Numbered from the stretch's first letter, positions 35,709 through 44,667 are shown. The stretch is 64,000 nucleotides of DNA from PALSA-1003 sp963741315 (GCA_963741315.1 CAVUHK010000008.1:1054001-1118000); one strand, 5' to 3'. Numbers and translations are program-made. The notes: generated from the sequence alone by a model not told the origin.

Positions 35709-35927
35709 TCAGCTTTTCGGGCGAATATTCTTCAAGTGCTTTTCCAGTGCCGCATGAAGCGTGTCAGCAGCTTCGATAGATTCCAAATTCTTCGGAAGCT
35801 CTATCTCGTTCGCCGTCTGCCCCGGCCCCGCAATCAAGTGAGCGACGGGATCTCCCTGCGTCGCCGCGTACTGTCGAGCCGTGCCGAGAACCTTTCCGTC
35901 CGGACCGCAAATGATCGTGATCTTCAT
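35709..35927 (-). CDS. small hypothetical protein
   Basis: The product has 72 residues from ATG 35927 with GAGGAG just upstream. It begins MKITIICGPDGKVLGTARQY, a short beta strand/turn pattern, and ends in a charged helix (TLHAALEKHLKNI). There is no signal peptide or membrane segment. I recognise no family. It lies 50 bp downstream of the next small gene on the same strand, so the two may be co-transcribed. Confidence 0.6.
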   Translation of the reverse strand: MKITIICGPDGKVLGTARQYAATQGDPVAHLIAGPGQTANEIELPKNLESIEAADTLHAALEKHLKNIRPKS

Positions 35928-35977
35928 GGTTTACTCCTCTATTCACATCCCACTCTAATCCGGTTGGGCGATCAAGA

Positions 35978-36295
35978 TCACCATGGGACCGAAGGTGACC
36001 CCGGCGAATCGTTGTGTGTACCCCAAACAATCTCGAGGTCGAAGATCGCGTCGCTGGCACTCTCGCTGCGAACGGAGAATTCATAAAAAACCGGCCCGTT
36101 GGCGCGCCGACACTTGGTGTTATCGAATGTGACCAGCTTGACCTCTGCACCCTGGCGAGGCTTCGGGTTAGCGCAGAAAATCACCGGCCCATGGTTGGGC
36201 CCTGTACCGGGAATATTTTCCCAGGAATACCAGTAACGAAGACTGGCTCCCGGGGCGATGGTCCATCCGAAACCCTGGTTTAGGTAGGTGGGCAT
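35978..36295 (-). CDS. small hypothetical protein, beta-rich
   Basis: I chose ATG 36295 (GGAG upstream), giving 105 residues; a longer in-frame start at 36427 adds an unlikely basic extension. The sequence is rich in aromatic and Pro/Gly residues (LRYWYSWENIPGTGPNHGPV) and looks like a small beta-sandwich. There is no signal peptide and no recognised family. It pairs with the 72-residue gene downstream. Confidence 0.6.
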   Translation of the reverse strand: MPTYLNQGFGWTIAPGASLRYWYSWENIPGTGPNHGPVIFCANPKPRQGAEVKLVTFDNTKCRRANGPVFYEFSVRSESASDAIFDLEIVWGTHNDSPGSPSVPW

Positions 36296-36650
36296 TTTGC
36301 TTACTCCAATTTTCCTGCACCTCGACCGCAGCAGGTGCACTGAAAGGGAAGCCCGATGTCGCTTGCCAAGTCCGTTGACCGATGATCGTTTGCGCGACGT
36401 CTTAAATAACCCTTGAGTTACCGACACAAGACGTGGACCGAACCACCGAGAGATAACTCCTCTATCCCTTGGTTAGAGGAAAAGGCGTCGGTCTCGACTC
36501 GAGCTGCGGATCAGCCTACTCCTAAGCGCTGCGGCTTTGCAATGTGACTATTCGCGCCGGAGTTGAAGCAGATAAAGAACGGAATTGGTACGGCTTCGGC
36601 CGGCGGCCACGCGCGCGGCTGCTGCCGCACGCGGGGATAAAGCAGGCGAG
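36296..36650. other. intergenic stretch without a convincing gene
   Basis: This is 355 bp between the small gene at 35978 and the 3' end of the CBS gene. It contains a 7-bp inverted repeat (TCCTCTA 36458-36464 with TAGAGGA 36474-36480) without a T-tract. The minus-strand frame 36511-36858 is a shadow of the CBS gene. Confidence 0.5.
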
Positions 36651-37088
36651 CTATTGCACCGCTTGCGAATGCTTCCCGCCGGGCTTGGAGATATTCGTCA
36701 CCGCCTTGGCGGTCGCCTCGGGCTGCTCCTTCTGCGACAGGTCGCCAAGCGACACGATGCCCACGAGGCGCTTGTCGCGATTGAGCACCGGCAGCCGGCG
36801 TACCTTGACGTCGGCCATGTTGCGCGAGACCTCCTCGAGCTCCTGGTCGTCGAAGCAATAGAGCACCTCCTTGCTCATCACCTCGCTCACCGGCGTGTCA
36901 GGGCCCTTGCCTTCCGCCACTGCGCGAATGGCAATGTCGCGGTCGGTGATCATGCCGACCAGTCGATTGTCCTGCCCAACCGGCAGCGAGCCTGCATCGA
37001 TCGCAGCCATCCTTTTCGCCGCGTCGCGTATCGACTCCCAGGGGCTCGTCAGTTGCACGTCGCGGGTCATACATTTACTGATCTTCAT
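36651..37088 (-). CDS. two-CBS-domain protein
   Basis: The product has 145 residues from ATG 37088 behind AAGGAG. There are two CBS motifs, roughly 8-60 (SIRDAAKRMAAIDAGSLPVG, RLVGMITDRDIAIRAV) and 72-125 (LEEVSRNMADVKVRRLPVLN, RLVGIVSLGDLSQ). Stand-alone CBS pairs bind adenosine nucleotides such as AMP or ATP and act as energy-status sensors or regulators of partner proteins. No partner is evident nearby. The C-terminal tail is Lys/His-rich. Confidence 0.9.
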   Translation of the reverse strand: MKISKCMTRDVQLTSPWESIRDAAKRMAAIDAGSLPVGQDNRLVGMITDRDIAIRAVAEGKGPDTPVSEVMSKEVLYCFDDQELEEVSRNMADVKVRRLPVLNRDKRLVGIVSLGDLSQKEQPEATAKAVTNISKPGGKHSQAVQ

Positions 37089-37289
37089 CGTCCAGTCTCC
37101 TTTTGAGAAACCGCGTACCGCCGGGTCTGCGGTCTCGCGTGCCCTCAAAAAGTCGGACAAGGGTATCCGGCGAGGGTTCACGCGAAGGCGATTGGGTCTA
37201 TTCCTATTTGCTGTAGGAATTTGTCCGACAAGAATGGAGCCGGCGTCGGCTGTATTGGACGATATCGCCACGTGGTGTCATGCGAGGCG

Positions 37290-38370
37290 TCATAGCTTGA
37301 GCGTCTTCCAGTAGCCCGTCAGTTCGAGGTAACCACGCCCGACTTCGCGCCCCTCCCTTAGCATCCGCACCGCGCCCTCCCAATAGATCGTGCCGGTGTT
37401 CGCACGAGAATCGAGTTCCTGATCGTCCAGCAACGGCTCGAGCGTGTAATCGACGTTGCCAACCGTCACTCGCATCGAGACAGGATACTCGACGCCGGTG
37501 CGCGGTGAGCGCCAGCGCCGCTGCGCAGTGAATGCGATTTCGTTTGGCCCGAAATGAACTGACGCTCCGTCCGCCGCTCGCAGCGTCCCGTCCGCCCAGA
37601 TGACGTTGCCGACGCGATCGCGCATGCGAAAGGCCATGAGCGCACCGCCGTCATGCAGATTGATGCCGATCCAGTCCCAGCCACTCGCCCCAGCGGCCAT
37701 CGCTTCGCTCGACCATTCGTGATCCAGCCAGGCCATGCCGGTGACGTTTGCGGTGTGGCCACCGGTGTCGATGCTCCCAGTGACGGCGAGTTGCGGCTGG
37801 CTGTAGTAATAGCTCGCGTTGGCGACGTCATGACCCTTGCGCGAGAAGCCCTGGTCGCCTTCCAGCAGGATGGGTTGCGTCGGCGTGAAAACCAGGTCGA
37901 ACCGAAAATCCTGCGCCACGATCCGCGCGATGTATTTGCCGTCATCTATCCGCAGTGACCAATCGTCGATTCGAACGTCGGTGGTTTCCTCGGCGGCTTC
38001 GGCGAGGCCAAAACCCGCGCGGGCGGCGCGCTGGTCATGGCGAAGTTTTCCATTGCGTGGATCGGCGACGGCGGCGTGCGCGAACAGCAGTTGGTTCGGC
38101 GCAAATCGGCTCGCATTTGCCTCGGCGATGCGTGGACGATTGCGGAAAAACGTCACCTGGATGCCGAGATCGTTGCCGGCGCGCATCGCGCACCCATCCC
38201 GTGATGTACCACCACTCGCTGCGAAACGCAGGGTGAGCACCGAGGTCGCGTGGAAATTGCAGGCGATAGCCGGGGATCACGCGCGCGTAGTCCTGCACTG
38301 AGTCCTCCGCCACCGCGACGCCCGTCGCGACAAGGAGCAGCGGGCTCGCCAGAAAGCGCCTCCTCCTCAC
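37290..38370 (-). pseudogene. AttH/CrtC-like lipocalin-type protein, frameshifted
   Basis: From GTG 38370 the frame gives a signal peptide and FRSEWWYITGWVRDA, then becomes an Arg-rich shadow. The next frame continues with RAGNDLGIQVTFFRNRP to the stop at 37290. The total is 1081 nt, one more than a multiple of three, so a single extra base near 38188 (in GCGCGCC) explains it. The joined product of ~359 residues matches the AttH/carotenoid 1,2-hydratase-like family (SEWWYxTG, GMAWLDHEWSS, WDWIGINLHDGGALMAFRMR), usually encoded with LolD/FtsX-type transporters, as here. The function of this three-gene system is not established. Confidence 0.75.
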
Positions 38371-38411
38371 GGCGCTTCCTCGGTTCCCTTAGTTCGGGTA
38401 GCGCGGCGCGA

Positions 38412-40926
38412 TCACCAGTCTTCCTTGACGGCGAGGATCGCCCGTTGGCCCATTGCCTGCCGACCCATCGCGACCGCGGTCAGCGTCGACAGTGCGAGCA
38501 CCAGCAGCGCCGCTCCCGCCAATGCAGCCCATGGCGCGAATAGCTCCATGCTCCAGTGGAACGATTGCCGGTTTACGACGTGGATCAGGATCAGGCTGAT
38601 CACCCAGCCAAGACAAAATCCGATCACCAGGCCGATGCCGCTCACGAGGGCGCCTTCGACCGCGAGCATCGCCCCGATCTGCCGTCGGGTCATGCCGAGG
38701 TGACGCAGCAGTCCGAACTCGCGCCGGCGCGAGAGCACCAGCGCACCGAACGATGACGACAACCCGAACAAACCGATGACGACCGCGGCGAGTTCGAGCG
38801 CATACGTGACCGCGAAGGTTCGATCGAATGCCTTGAGCGATAGCGCGCGAATTTCGCCCGGCGCCGCGATGTCCAGGCGCGAGCCGCCGGGAATGTCGCG
38901 AACGATCGCCTCGCTGATCGACCCCACGTCGACTCCGGGTGCCAGCCAAAGCGCGGCGTTGGTCGCGGTGCGGTCGCCGGTGAGCGCGATGTAGCGCGCG
39001 CGCTCCATGACCACGGCGCCTTGCGAGCGCGCGTAGTCGCGCCATACCCCCGCGACGGTGAATGGGGTGGATCTGCCCGCAAGCGGAAGTTCGATCACCT
39101 GGCCGAACTTGAAACCGTAGAGATCGACCATCGCCTCGTTGACCCATACCGGCGGCGGCGCCCCTGCGGCGACGATCAGCGATTCGCTGACCAGCGCCAG
39201 TTGCCGTGCCAGTGTCGGCGCGTCGCCTTCCCGGGCCAGGAGCACGATGCGCGGCCGGTAAGGATCGAGCAACAGCTGTTGCTCGCGCACGAACTCTGCG
39301 CGGCGTATGCCGGGCAGGGCGGCAATGCGCGCCTGATCATCGGTGCCGAGGTAGGCGCTGTCGCCGGCAGCGTTCGCGCGCACGTAGACATCGGCCGGGA
39401 GCACGCGCTCGAGCCAGGCGTCGAGCGAGGATCGGAAAGACGCGACCATGATCGCCATCGAAACCATGAGGCTGACGCTGGCGACGATCGCGACCAGGCT
39501 CACTCCCGCCTGTCCGGGTGCGCCACGCAACTGCAGCAGCGCGAGCCGCTGCGGCGCGCCCTGCGGTATCGGCGCGAGCGCGAGCAGCATCGACGTTACC
39601 CTGGGAATGAGCATCAAGGTACCGATCAGAAGGAGCGCAATGGCGGTGTAACCGAACAGCGGCAAACCGGCGACGGGCGGCAACAGCGTGGCCACGCCAC
39701 CCGCGACGATGGTCAGGAGCGCAGGCCAGAACGGCCGAAGACGGGCAAACGCGCGTTCCTGATCGCCCGCCTTGAGCGCACGCGCCGGTTCGGCCCGCGC
39801 GGCTTCCAGCGCAGGCGCGAAGCTTCCCAGCATCGCCGTCGCAACGCCGAGGCAAAAGAACAGGCCCAGCGCGAGGAGATTGGGCGACAGCACCGGAGTC
39901 AGTCCGCGAAAATAACCGGCACCGAAATCGAGTCCGATGGTGCGGATGGCAATTTCCGCAAGCACGAATCCGCCGATCAGCCCCAGCACGCTGCCTGCGA
40001 CACCAATCGCCGCGCCTTCGGCCACCAGCAGGAATATCAACCGTCGGCGCGTCACGCCAAGCACGCGCAGCAGCGCCAGTTGCGAGCGCCGCCGCACGAC
40101 GGCGAGCGCCTGCGTCGAGAACACGAGCAGGCCGCCGGTGAATAGTGCAACCAGCGCCAGGACGTTCATGTTGACGCGGTACGAGCGCGACAGACTCTCG
40201 CTGGCGGCGACGCTGGCTTCGGGACGCCCGACGGCGAGCCCTGCCGGCAACAGCGTCTCGCAGGTGATCGCGAAAGTTGTCGACATCGACGCCCGGCCTC
40301 ACGCGCAGGTCGACGCGGGTGATGCGACCGACGCGATCGAAATTCGTCTGCACACCGGCGATATCCATGACCGCAAAACGCTGTTCCCCGCCGGCGGGCG
40401 CCAATCCCGCGACGCGCAGCGCAACGACGCGCAACGCGTTCTGCAGGTTCACGCTCGCCCCGACATCAAGACCGAGCCAGCGTGACGCCGCGGGACTCAG
40501 GAAAAGCGCGTCGGAGCGCAGGAGATCCAGACGGTCCTCGGTCGCGGCGACGAGACCCGGTTGCACGCCGGCTGCGCGGAAGGCGTCGATGCCGATGATC
40601 TTCAGCACGTCGTTGCGATCGGCGATCCTCGCATCGACCTCCACCACGGGACTCGCGATCGCGATTTCAGGCATGCGTGCGAGCTGCGGGTAGATGGCTT
40701 CGTCAAAGCCGCTGCGCGGACCGCGCACCTGGAGATCCGCCGCGCCGGAGAGAAACTGCACGCCCTGTCCAAGCTCGTTGACCGCTGCCGCGCTGATCAG
40801 CTGCACCGCGTAGCCGAGCGCGACGCCCAGCGCGATGGCGAGGACCGACAGGAGGCTGCGCGCCTTGTTTTGCGCCAGCGAGCCGGCGAATACTGCGTGC
40901 CAGAGAGAGGTTTCTACACGAGCCAT
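38412..40926 (-). pseudogene. FtsX-family ABC transporter permease (LolE/MacB-like), frameshifted
   Basis: The N-terminal part from ATG 40926 has TM1 (SLLSVLAIALGVALGYAVQL) and a periplasmic domain up to RPGVDVDNFRDHLR. The next frame then continues with ETLLPAGLAVGRPEASVAAS, three FtsX helices, a second periplasmic domain and the C-terminal helix bundle. The total is 2515 nt, one base more than a multiple of three, with the shift near 40260. The repaired protein of ~837 residues is a double-module FtsX permease that extracts lipophilic substrates from the inner membrane. It pairs with the ATPase upstream and the AttH-like protein downstream. Part of its 5' end is duplicated (40910-41020). 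Confidence 0.75.
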
Positions 40927-41020
40927 CGCAAAAGTCCGTCATTCCCGCGGACGCGGGAATCCAGGGTTTCTACATGGGCCATCGCAAAAGTCCGTCATTC
41001 CCGCGAAAGCGGGAATCCAG
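40910..41020. repeat. 56-bp tandem duplication spanning the permease start codon
   Basis: The units are 40910-40965 and 40966-41020. Both contain the reverse complement of the permease start region (GTTTCTACAYGRGCCATCGC) followed by one palindrome unit. The downstream copy on the minus strand carries the true ATG. The upstream copy offers a second ATG that stops after about 22 codons. Confidence 0.75.
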
Positions 41021-41068
41021 CGTCTTGCCGTGCGAACGCCACTGGGTCCCCGCTTTCGCGGGGACGAC
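40937..41068. repeat. array of three intergenic palindromes (REP/BIME-like)
   Basis: The units lie at 40937-40964 and 40993-41020 (ATTCCCGC-N4-GCGGGAAT) and, inverted, 41041-41068 (GTCCCCGC-TTTC-GCGGGGAC). They sit between the ATPase and permease genes of one transporter. Confidence 0.85.
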
Positions 41069-41097
41069 AATCGCGAAATTGCCAGTCAGGAACATTT

Positions 41098-41776
41098 TCA
41101 AGGCTGTGGCGCAATTTCGCGCAAGCCCGTTACCGTGAGCTGCAGGATGCGATCGCAGGTGCGCGCTGCCACCTGCGAGTGCGTGACGAGAATACCGGCG
41201 GCGTTGTTGGCCTTGATCTGTTCGCGCAACAGACCGAGCACCTGCCCCGCGCTTTCCGGGTCGAGGTTGCCCGTGGGCTCGTCGGCAAGAACCAGGCGCG
41301 GTGCATGGACCAGCGCGCGGGCGATCGCGACGCGTTGCAGCTCACCTCCGGATAATTCGCTCGGCATGCTGTCGCCACGCTCGCTCAAGCCCACGGCGGC
41401 CAGCATCGCCGTGACGCGGCTCTGTGCTTCCGTTCCGACGTTGCCCAGAAGCGACAGCGGCAGCGCGACGTTCTGGCCGACCGTGAGGTAGGGCAGCACG
41501 TGAAATGCCTGGAACACGAAACCGAGATGAGCGCGGCGAAGGATCGTCAGCGCATCGTCGTCGAGCGTGGTGAGTTCCACGCCGTCGAGTCTGATCGAAC
41601 CGCCGTCGGCGTTCTCCAGCCCCGCCACCAGGTTGAGCAGCGTCGACTTGCCGATACCCGATTCGCCCATGACCGCGACGTACTCACCCGGCGCAAGGTC
41701 GAGGTCGACGCCGGTGAAAGACCGTGCGCGGCCGGGGGCCGGCGAACGACTTGCCGAGATTACGGACGACGAGCAT
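41098..41776 (-). pseudogene. LolD/MacB-type ABC transporter ATPase, frameshifted near its start
   Basis: ATG 41776 begins MLVVRNLGKSFAGPRPRTVF, after which homology continues in the next frame as TGVDLDLAPGEYVAVMGESG. The total is 679 nt (one extra base), consistent with an extra T near 41719 in GTCTTTCACC. The body is intact: Walker A GESGIGKST, the Q-loop in FVFQAFHVLPYLTV, signature LSGGELQRVAIARAL, Walker B LVLADEPTGNLD, and the switch His in VTHS. The family powers FtsX-type permeases. Without repair the initiation region and the first strand are lost. Gene order is ATPase, permease, AttH-like. Confidence 0.78.
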
Positions 41777-41782
41777 GACCTT

Positions 41783-42382
41783 TCACTTGGGGCTGATCGC
41801 ACCTGCAGCAGGCCAGTCCGTGGCGCCCACGCGCTTGAGGTTCATCTCGAAAAAGCGAACCGGGTCCTGGCCAGGCGCGATGCGATCGCCCACCTCGCGC
41901 CACGCACCGTCCTTCACCGTTGCGGTATAGCGAATCGTCGCCGGCCCTGCCGGAATGTCCCACGTGAAGCCATCCGCTGTGGGGGTGACGACGAAATCGC
42001 CGACACGGCCCAACGCATTGGAGTGCATGGTGTAGACCTTGGTCGCCACGTCGTAGGAAATGGTGGCGAAAGCGTTGAAGGTGACCTTGCCGTCGACGAC
42101 GTCGTATCCCTTGCCCTCGATGACCTTGACCGACCCGTCCAGCATCGGGCCGATCCGTTCCGTCTGCGTGATCTCGTGTTTCTCGCCGGAGGGTCGGATG
42201 GACCATGCCGGGCCTCTCCACACGCCGTCCATGAACGCCAGGCGGGTCATGGCGTCGCGCTGCGCCGCGATCAGCGTCTCCGGGTTGGCGCGTTCCTGGG
42301 CGATAGGCGACGGTCGAGAGTCGCGACGACCATCGGAGCGCTGCTGCAAGGGCGTGAAGGTCGATAACCAAGGTCTGATCAT
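41783..42382 (-). CDS. DUF1579-like hypothetical protein
   Basis: The product has 199 residues from ATG 42382 behind AAGGAG. From residue ~40 it has a lipocalin-like pattern: MDGVWRGPAWSI, QTERIGPMLDGSVKVIEGKGYD, FNAFATISYDVATKVYTMHSN, DGAWREVGD. DUF1579/heme-binding-like barrels read this way. The N-terminal 35 residues show no hydrophobic signal peptide although relatives are usually exported, so the start region may be altered. It is the first gene on the minus strand ahead of the ATPase (6-bp spacing) and may belong to that operon. Confidence 0.65.
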   Translation of the reverse strand: MIRPWLSTFTPLQQRSDGRRDSRPSPIAQERANPETLIAAQRDAMTRLAFMDGVWRGPAWSIRPSGEKHEITQTERIGPMLDGSVKVIEGKGYDVVDGKVTFNAFATISYDVATKVYTMHSNALGRVGDFVVTPTADGFTWDIPAGPATIRYTATVKDGAWREVGDRIAPGQDPVRFFEMNLKRVGATDWPAAGAISPK

Positions 42383-42423
42383 TGTTCGTTCTCCTTGGGC
42401 TTCGAATAATGAACTATTGACGT

Positions 42424-42429
42424 TATAAT
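42424..42429 (+). promoter_or_regulatory. possible -10 box upstream of the higBA remnant
   Basis: A perfect TATAAT (42424-42429) followed by GG lies 22 bp before the presumed GTG of higB. No good -35 box is found at the right spacing, so it is only a candidate, in the divergent gap with the DUF1579-like gene. Confidence 0.35.
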
Positions 42430-42451
42430 GGCTCTGACATTAGTATGCGAT

Positions 42452-42751
42452 GTGATCCGCTCATTCGCCGATAAACCCACCGGGCGGTATTTGATGGCCG
42501 CAGGGTCACGGGGGTTCACCCCGCGCATATGGAGGACATTGCCCGGCGCAAGCTCAAGGCGATAGACGCAGGGAAGGGCAATCGATGACTCTGCGCATGG
42601 CAGCCGGGTAACCGACTGGAAAAACTTTCGGGCGACCGCACAGGGCAATGGAGCATCCGCATCAACGAGCAATGGCGCGCATGTTTTCGTTGGGAGAGCC
42701 GGCGGCGCCCATGACGTCCGAAATCACGGATTATCACGGAACGAGGCAACC
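42452..42751 (+). pseudogene. HigB-type toxin gene with multiple single-base frameshifts
   Basis: The frame from GTG 42452 reads VIRSFADK, the HigB N-terminus. Homology then hops between frames: AVFDGRR, MEDIARRKLKAIDAGK, AIDDLRMAAGNRLEKLSGDR, GQWSIRINEQWRACFRWE and finally HDVEITDYH. At least five one-base insertions and one other indel are needed to join them. The individual segments remain closely HigB-like, including the RNase-fold core INEQWRACFRW. No functional toxin can be made from the sequence as given. Confidence 0.7.
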
Positions 42752-42837
42752 ATGGCAATTCGACGCGACGACCTCCGGAAAGTTGAGTTCTCGGAGTCTC
42801 GAGCGGCAGGCGGCTGCTCCCGTCCACCTGGGGATTA

Positions 42838-43095
42838 TTGCTCATGGATTTTATTGAGCCGCTGGGAATTTCCCGCTATCGCGTGTCCAAGAACATCAAT
42901 GGTTCGCAGCGGCAAATCGATTTGATAAGTCGCGGGGAGGCGGCCGTGTCGGCCGATATGGCGCTGCGTCTCGGACGCCTGTTCGGCACTACGCCGGAAT
43001 TCTGGGTAAACCTGCAAGCACAATACGATCTCGAAGTAGCTGAGCGCGCAGCCGGAAAAGCGATTGCAAGGGCTGTCGTGCCGCTGGCGGCGTAA
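42838..43095 (+). CDS. higA: HigA-family antitoxin (XRE-type HTH), N-terminus disrupted
   Basis: The intact frame gives ~83-85 residues from TTG 42838 or ATG 42844: MDFIEPLGISRYRVSKNING with the HTH, then RLGRLFGTTPEFWVNLQAQYDLE, the HigA signature. The real gene start appears to be ATG 42752 (MAIRRDDLRKVEFSE), but about four single-base losses between 42795 and 42837 separate it from this frame; the missing bases would restore RLPPVHPGE-type sequence. The stop TAA overlaps the ATG of the ABC permease gene by one base. DNA binding may remain even if toxin binding is lost. Confidence 0.75.
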   Translation: MLMDFIEPLGISRYRVSKNINGSQRQIDLISRGEAAVSADMALRLGRLFGTTPEFWVNLQAQYDLEVAERAAGKAIARAVVPLAA

Positions 43096-43880
43096 TGTCG
43101 GGGCGAGTTGGGCTTGGTACTGGACGCGTGGGCATGGCGGTCGCGACGCTCTCGGTCGCACTCGTCCTCTGGTACGCGCTCACGACGCTTACCGGCGTCA
43201 TCTCTCCGGCTCGCTTCGCCTCGCCCGGCGACGTGTGGGCGGCGTGGCTGCAGATCACGACGCAAGGCTACGCCGACGCCAAGCTTTGGCGCCACATCGT
43301 GCAGAGCTGCATGCTGGTGCTGTTCGGTTTTGTCGTCGCGGTGGCGGTCGGCGTACCGCTGGGGTTGGCGATGGGCTGGTCGAAGCGCGCGGAGGCTTTC
43401 ATCAACCCGGTCTTCCTGTTGTTGCGTCCCATCCCGCCGCTGGCTTGGATCCCGCTGGCGATCGTCTGGCTGGGACTCGGCAATGCGGCGAAGATCATGG
43501 TCATCTTCGTGGCCGCGTTCGTGCCGTCTGTGATCAACACCTATGCGGGTGTGCGGTCGATGGAGCCGCATCTGCTCGAAGCGTCGGCGATGCTGGGCGC
43601 GAAGCGCTTCACCTTCATCCGCGAAGTGCTCGTCCCTGGCTCATTGCCGCACATCTTCACCGGGCTGCGGCTGTCGCTGCAGGCTTCGTGGACGACGCTC
43701 GTCGCGGCCGAGCTGGTCGGCGCGCTGTACGGGCTGGGACAGGTGCTCAGTGCCGCAGCGCAGGACATTTTCCCGGCGATGATTCTTGTCGGCATGATTT
43801 TCGTCGGAGTGTGCGGCGGCGCGATGACGTGGCTGCTGGGACGCGTCGAGAAGCGCTCGATGCCCTGGCGCGCGGCCTGA
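43095..43880 (+). CDS. ABC transporter permease (SsuC/TauC/NrtB type), first of two
   Basis: The 261-residue inner-membrane protein has six helices. The EAA loop that contacts the ATPase is visible as EASAMLGAKRFTFIREVLVPGSLPHIFTG (~158-186; glycine at the usual place). Upstream, SPARFASPGDVWAAW matches the family N-terminus and LRPIPPLAWIPLAIVWLGLG is its hallmark. It belongs to the sulfonate/nitrate/taurine branch. Its ATG overlaps the stop of higA (TAATG). It forms a four-gene importer with the next permease, ATPase and receptor. Confidence 0.9.
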   Translation: MSGRVGLGTGRVGMAVATLSVALVLWYALTTLTGVISPARFASPGDVWAAWLQITTQGYADAKLWRHIVQSCMLVLFGFVVAVAVGVPLGLAMGWSKRAEAFINPVFLLLRPIPPLAWIPLAIVWLGLGNAAKIMVIFVAAFVPSVINTYAGVRSMEPHLLEASAMLGAKRFTFIREVLVPGSLPHIFTGLRLSLQASWTTLVAAELVGALYGLGQVLSAAAQDIFPAMILVGMIFVGVCGGAMTWLLGRVEKRSMPWRAA

Positions 43881-43887
43881 TCGCGAC

Positions 43888-44667
43888 ATGGGCAATACAC
43901 TTTCCACCAAGGAATTCTGGCTGCTGTCGACGGCGGGATTGGCGAGCCTGTTCGGCGTCTGGTCGCTGGCTGCCGTGACCGGCGCCGCGCCTGCGCAGTT
44001 CCTGCCGGCCCCCTGGACGGTCGTCGAGCGCATCGTTGAGCTGACGCAGAAGCCCTTTGCCGGCTACACCTTGCAGGAGCACCTGTTGTCGAGCGTGCTG
44101 CGCTACCTGCTCGGGTTCGGGCTGGCCGCCGCGGTCGGGGTTCCGCTCGGCCTGCTCATGGGCTGGTTCCGCAACCTCGACTACATCGTCTCGCCACTGT
44201 TCGAAGGCATTCGCTTCATCGCGCCAATCGCCTGGGTGCCGTTCGCGGCGCTGTGGTTCGGCACCGGCATCGGCGGGCCGACGCTGATCATCTTCATGGG
44301 TGCCTTTCCACCGGCGCTCATCAACGCCTACCGCGGCGCCAAATTCGTCGAGCCGCGATTGATCGAGGCGGCGCAGACACTCGGCGCCAGCGGCTGGCGC
44401 ATCATCGGCGAGGTCCTGCTTCCGGCTGCGGTGCCGTCGATCGTCGCGGGGCTTCGCATCAGCGCGGGCCTCGGCTGGCAGTCGCTGATCGGCGCCGAGC
44501 TCATCGTTGCGTCGAGCGGCATCGGCTATCTCATCGTCAAGGGGCAGAGCAGTATCAGCACGTCGACCGTGATGGCGGGGATGATCGCCATCGGCGCCGT
44601 CGGAATCATCATCGACGTGCTGCTGCGCCGCGCCGAAGCCGCCATCAACCGCAGGCGCGGGCGGTGA
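43888..44667 (+). CDS. ABC transporter permease (SsuC/TauC/NrtB type), second
   Basis: The product has 259 residues with the same topology as its neighbour but clearly diverged. It contains FLPAPWTVVERIVEL near the N-terminus, FIAPIAWVPFAALWFGTGIG, and an EAA loop EAAQTLGASGWRIIGEVLLP. Two different permeases suggest a heterodimeric channel, whereas typical SsuABC systems have one. The start is 7 bp after the first permease stop, and the stop overlaps the ATPase start (GTGA). Confidence 0.9.
   Translation: MGNTLSTKEFWLLSTAGLASLFGVWSLAAVTGAAPAQFLPAPWTVVERIVELTQKPFAGYTLQEHLLSSVLRYLLGFGLAAAVGVPLGLLMGWFRNLDYIVSPLFEGIRFIAPIAWVPFAALWFGTGIGGPTLIIFMGAFPPALINAYRGAKFVEPRLIEAAQTLGASGWRIIGEVLLPAAVPSIVAGLRISAGLGWQSLIGAELIVASSGIGYLIVKGQSSISTSTVMAGMIAIGAVGIIIDVLLRRAEAAINRRRGR

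Noticed and set aside
42452..42840. RNA editing or programmed frameshifting of higBA
   Set aside because: Ten shifts in one small locus would be without precedent in bacteria; sequence error or decay is far more likely.
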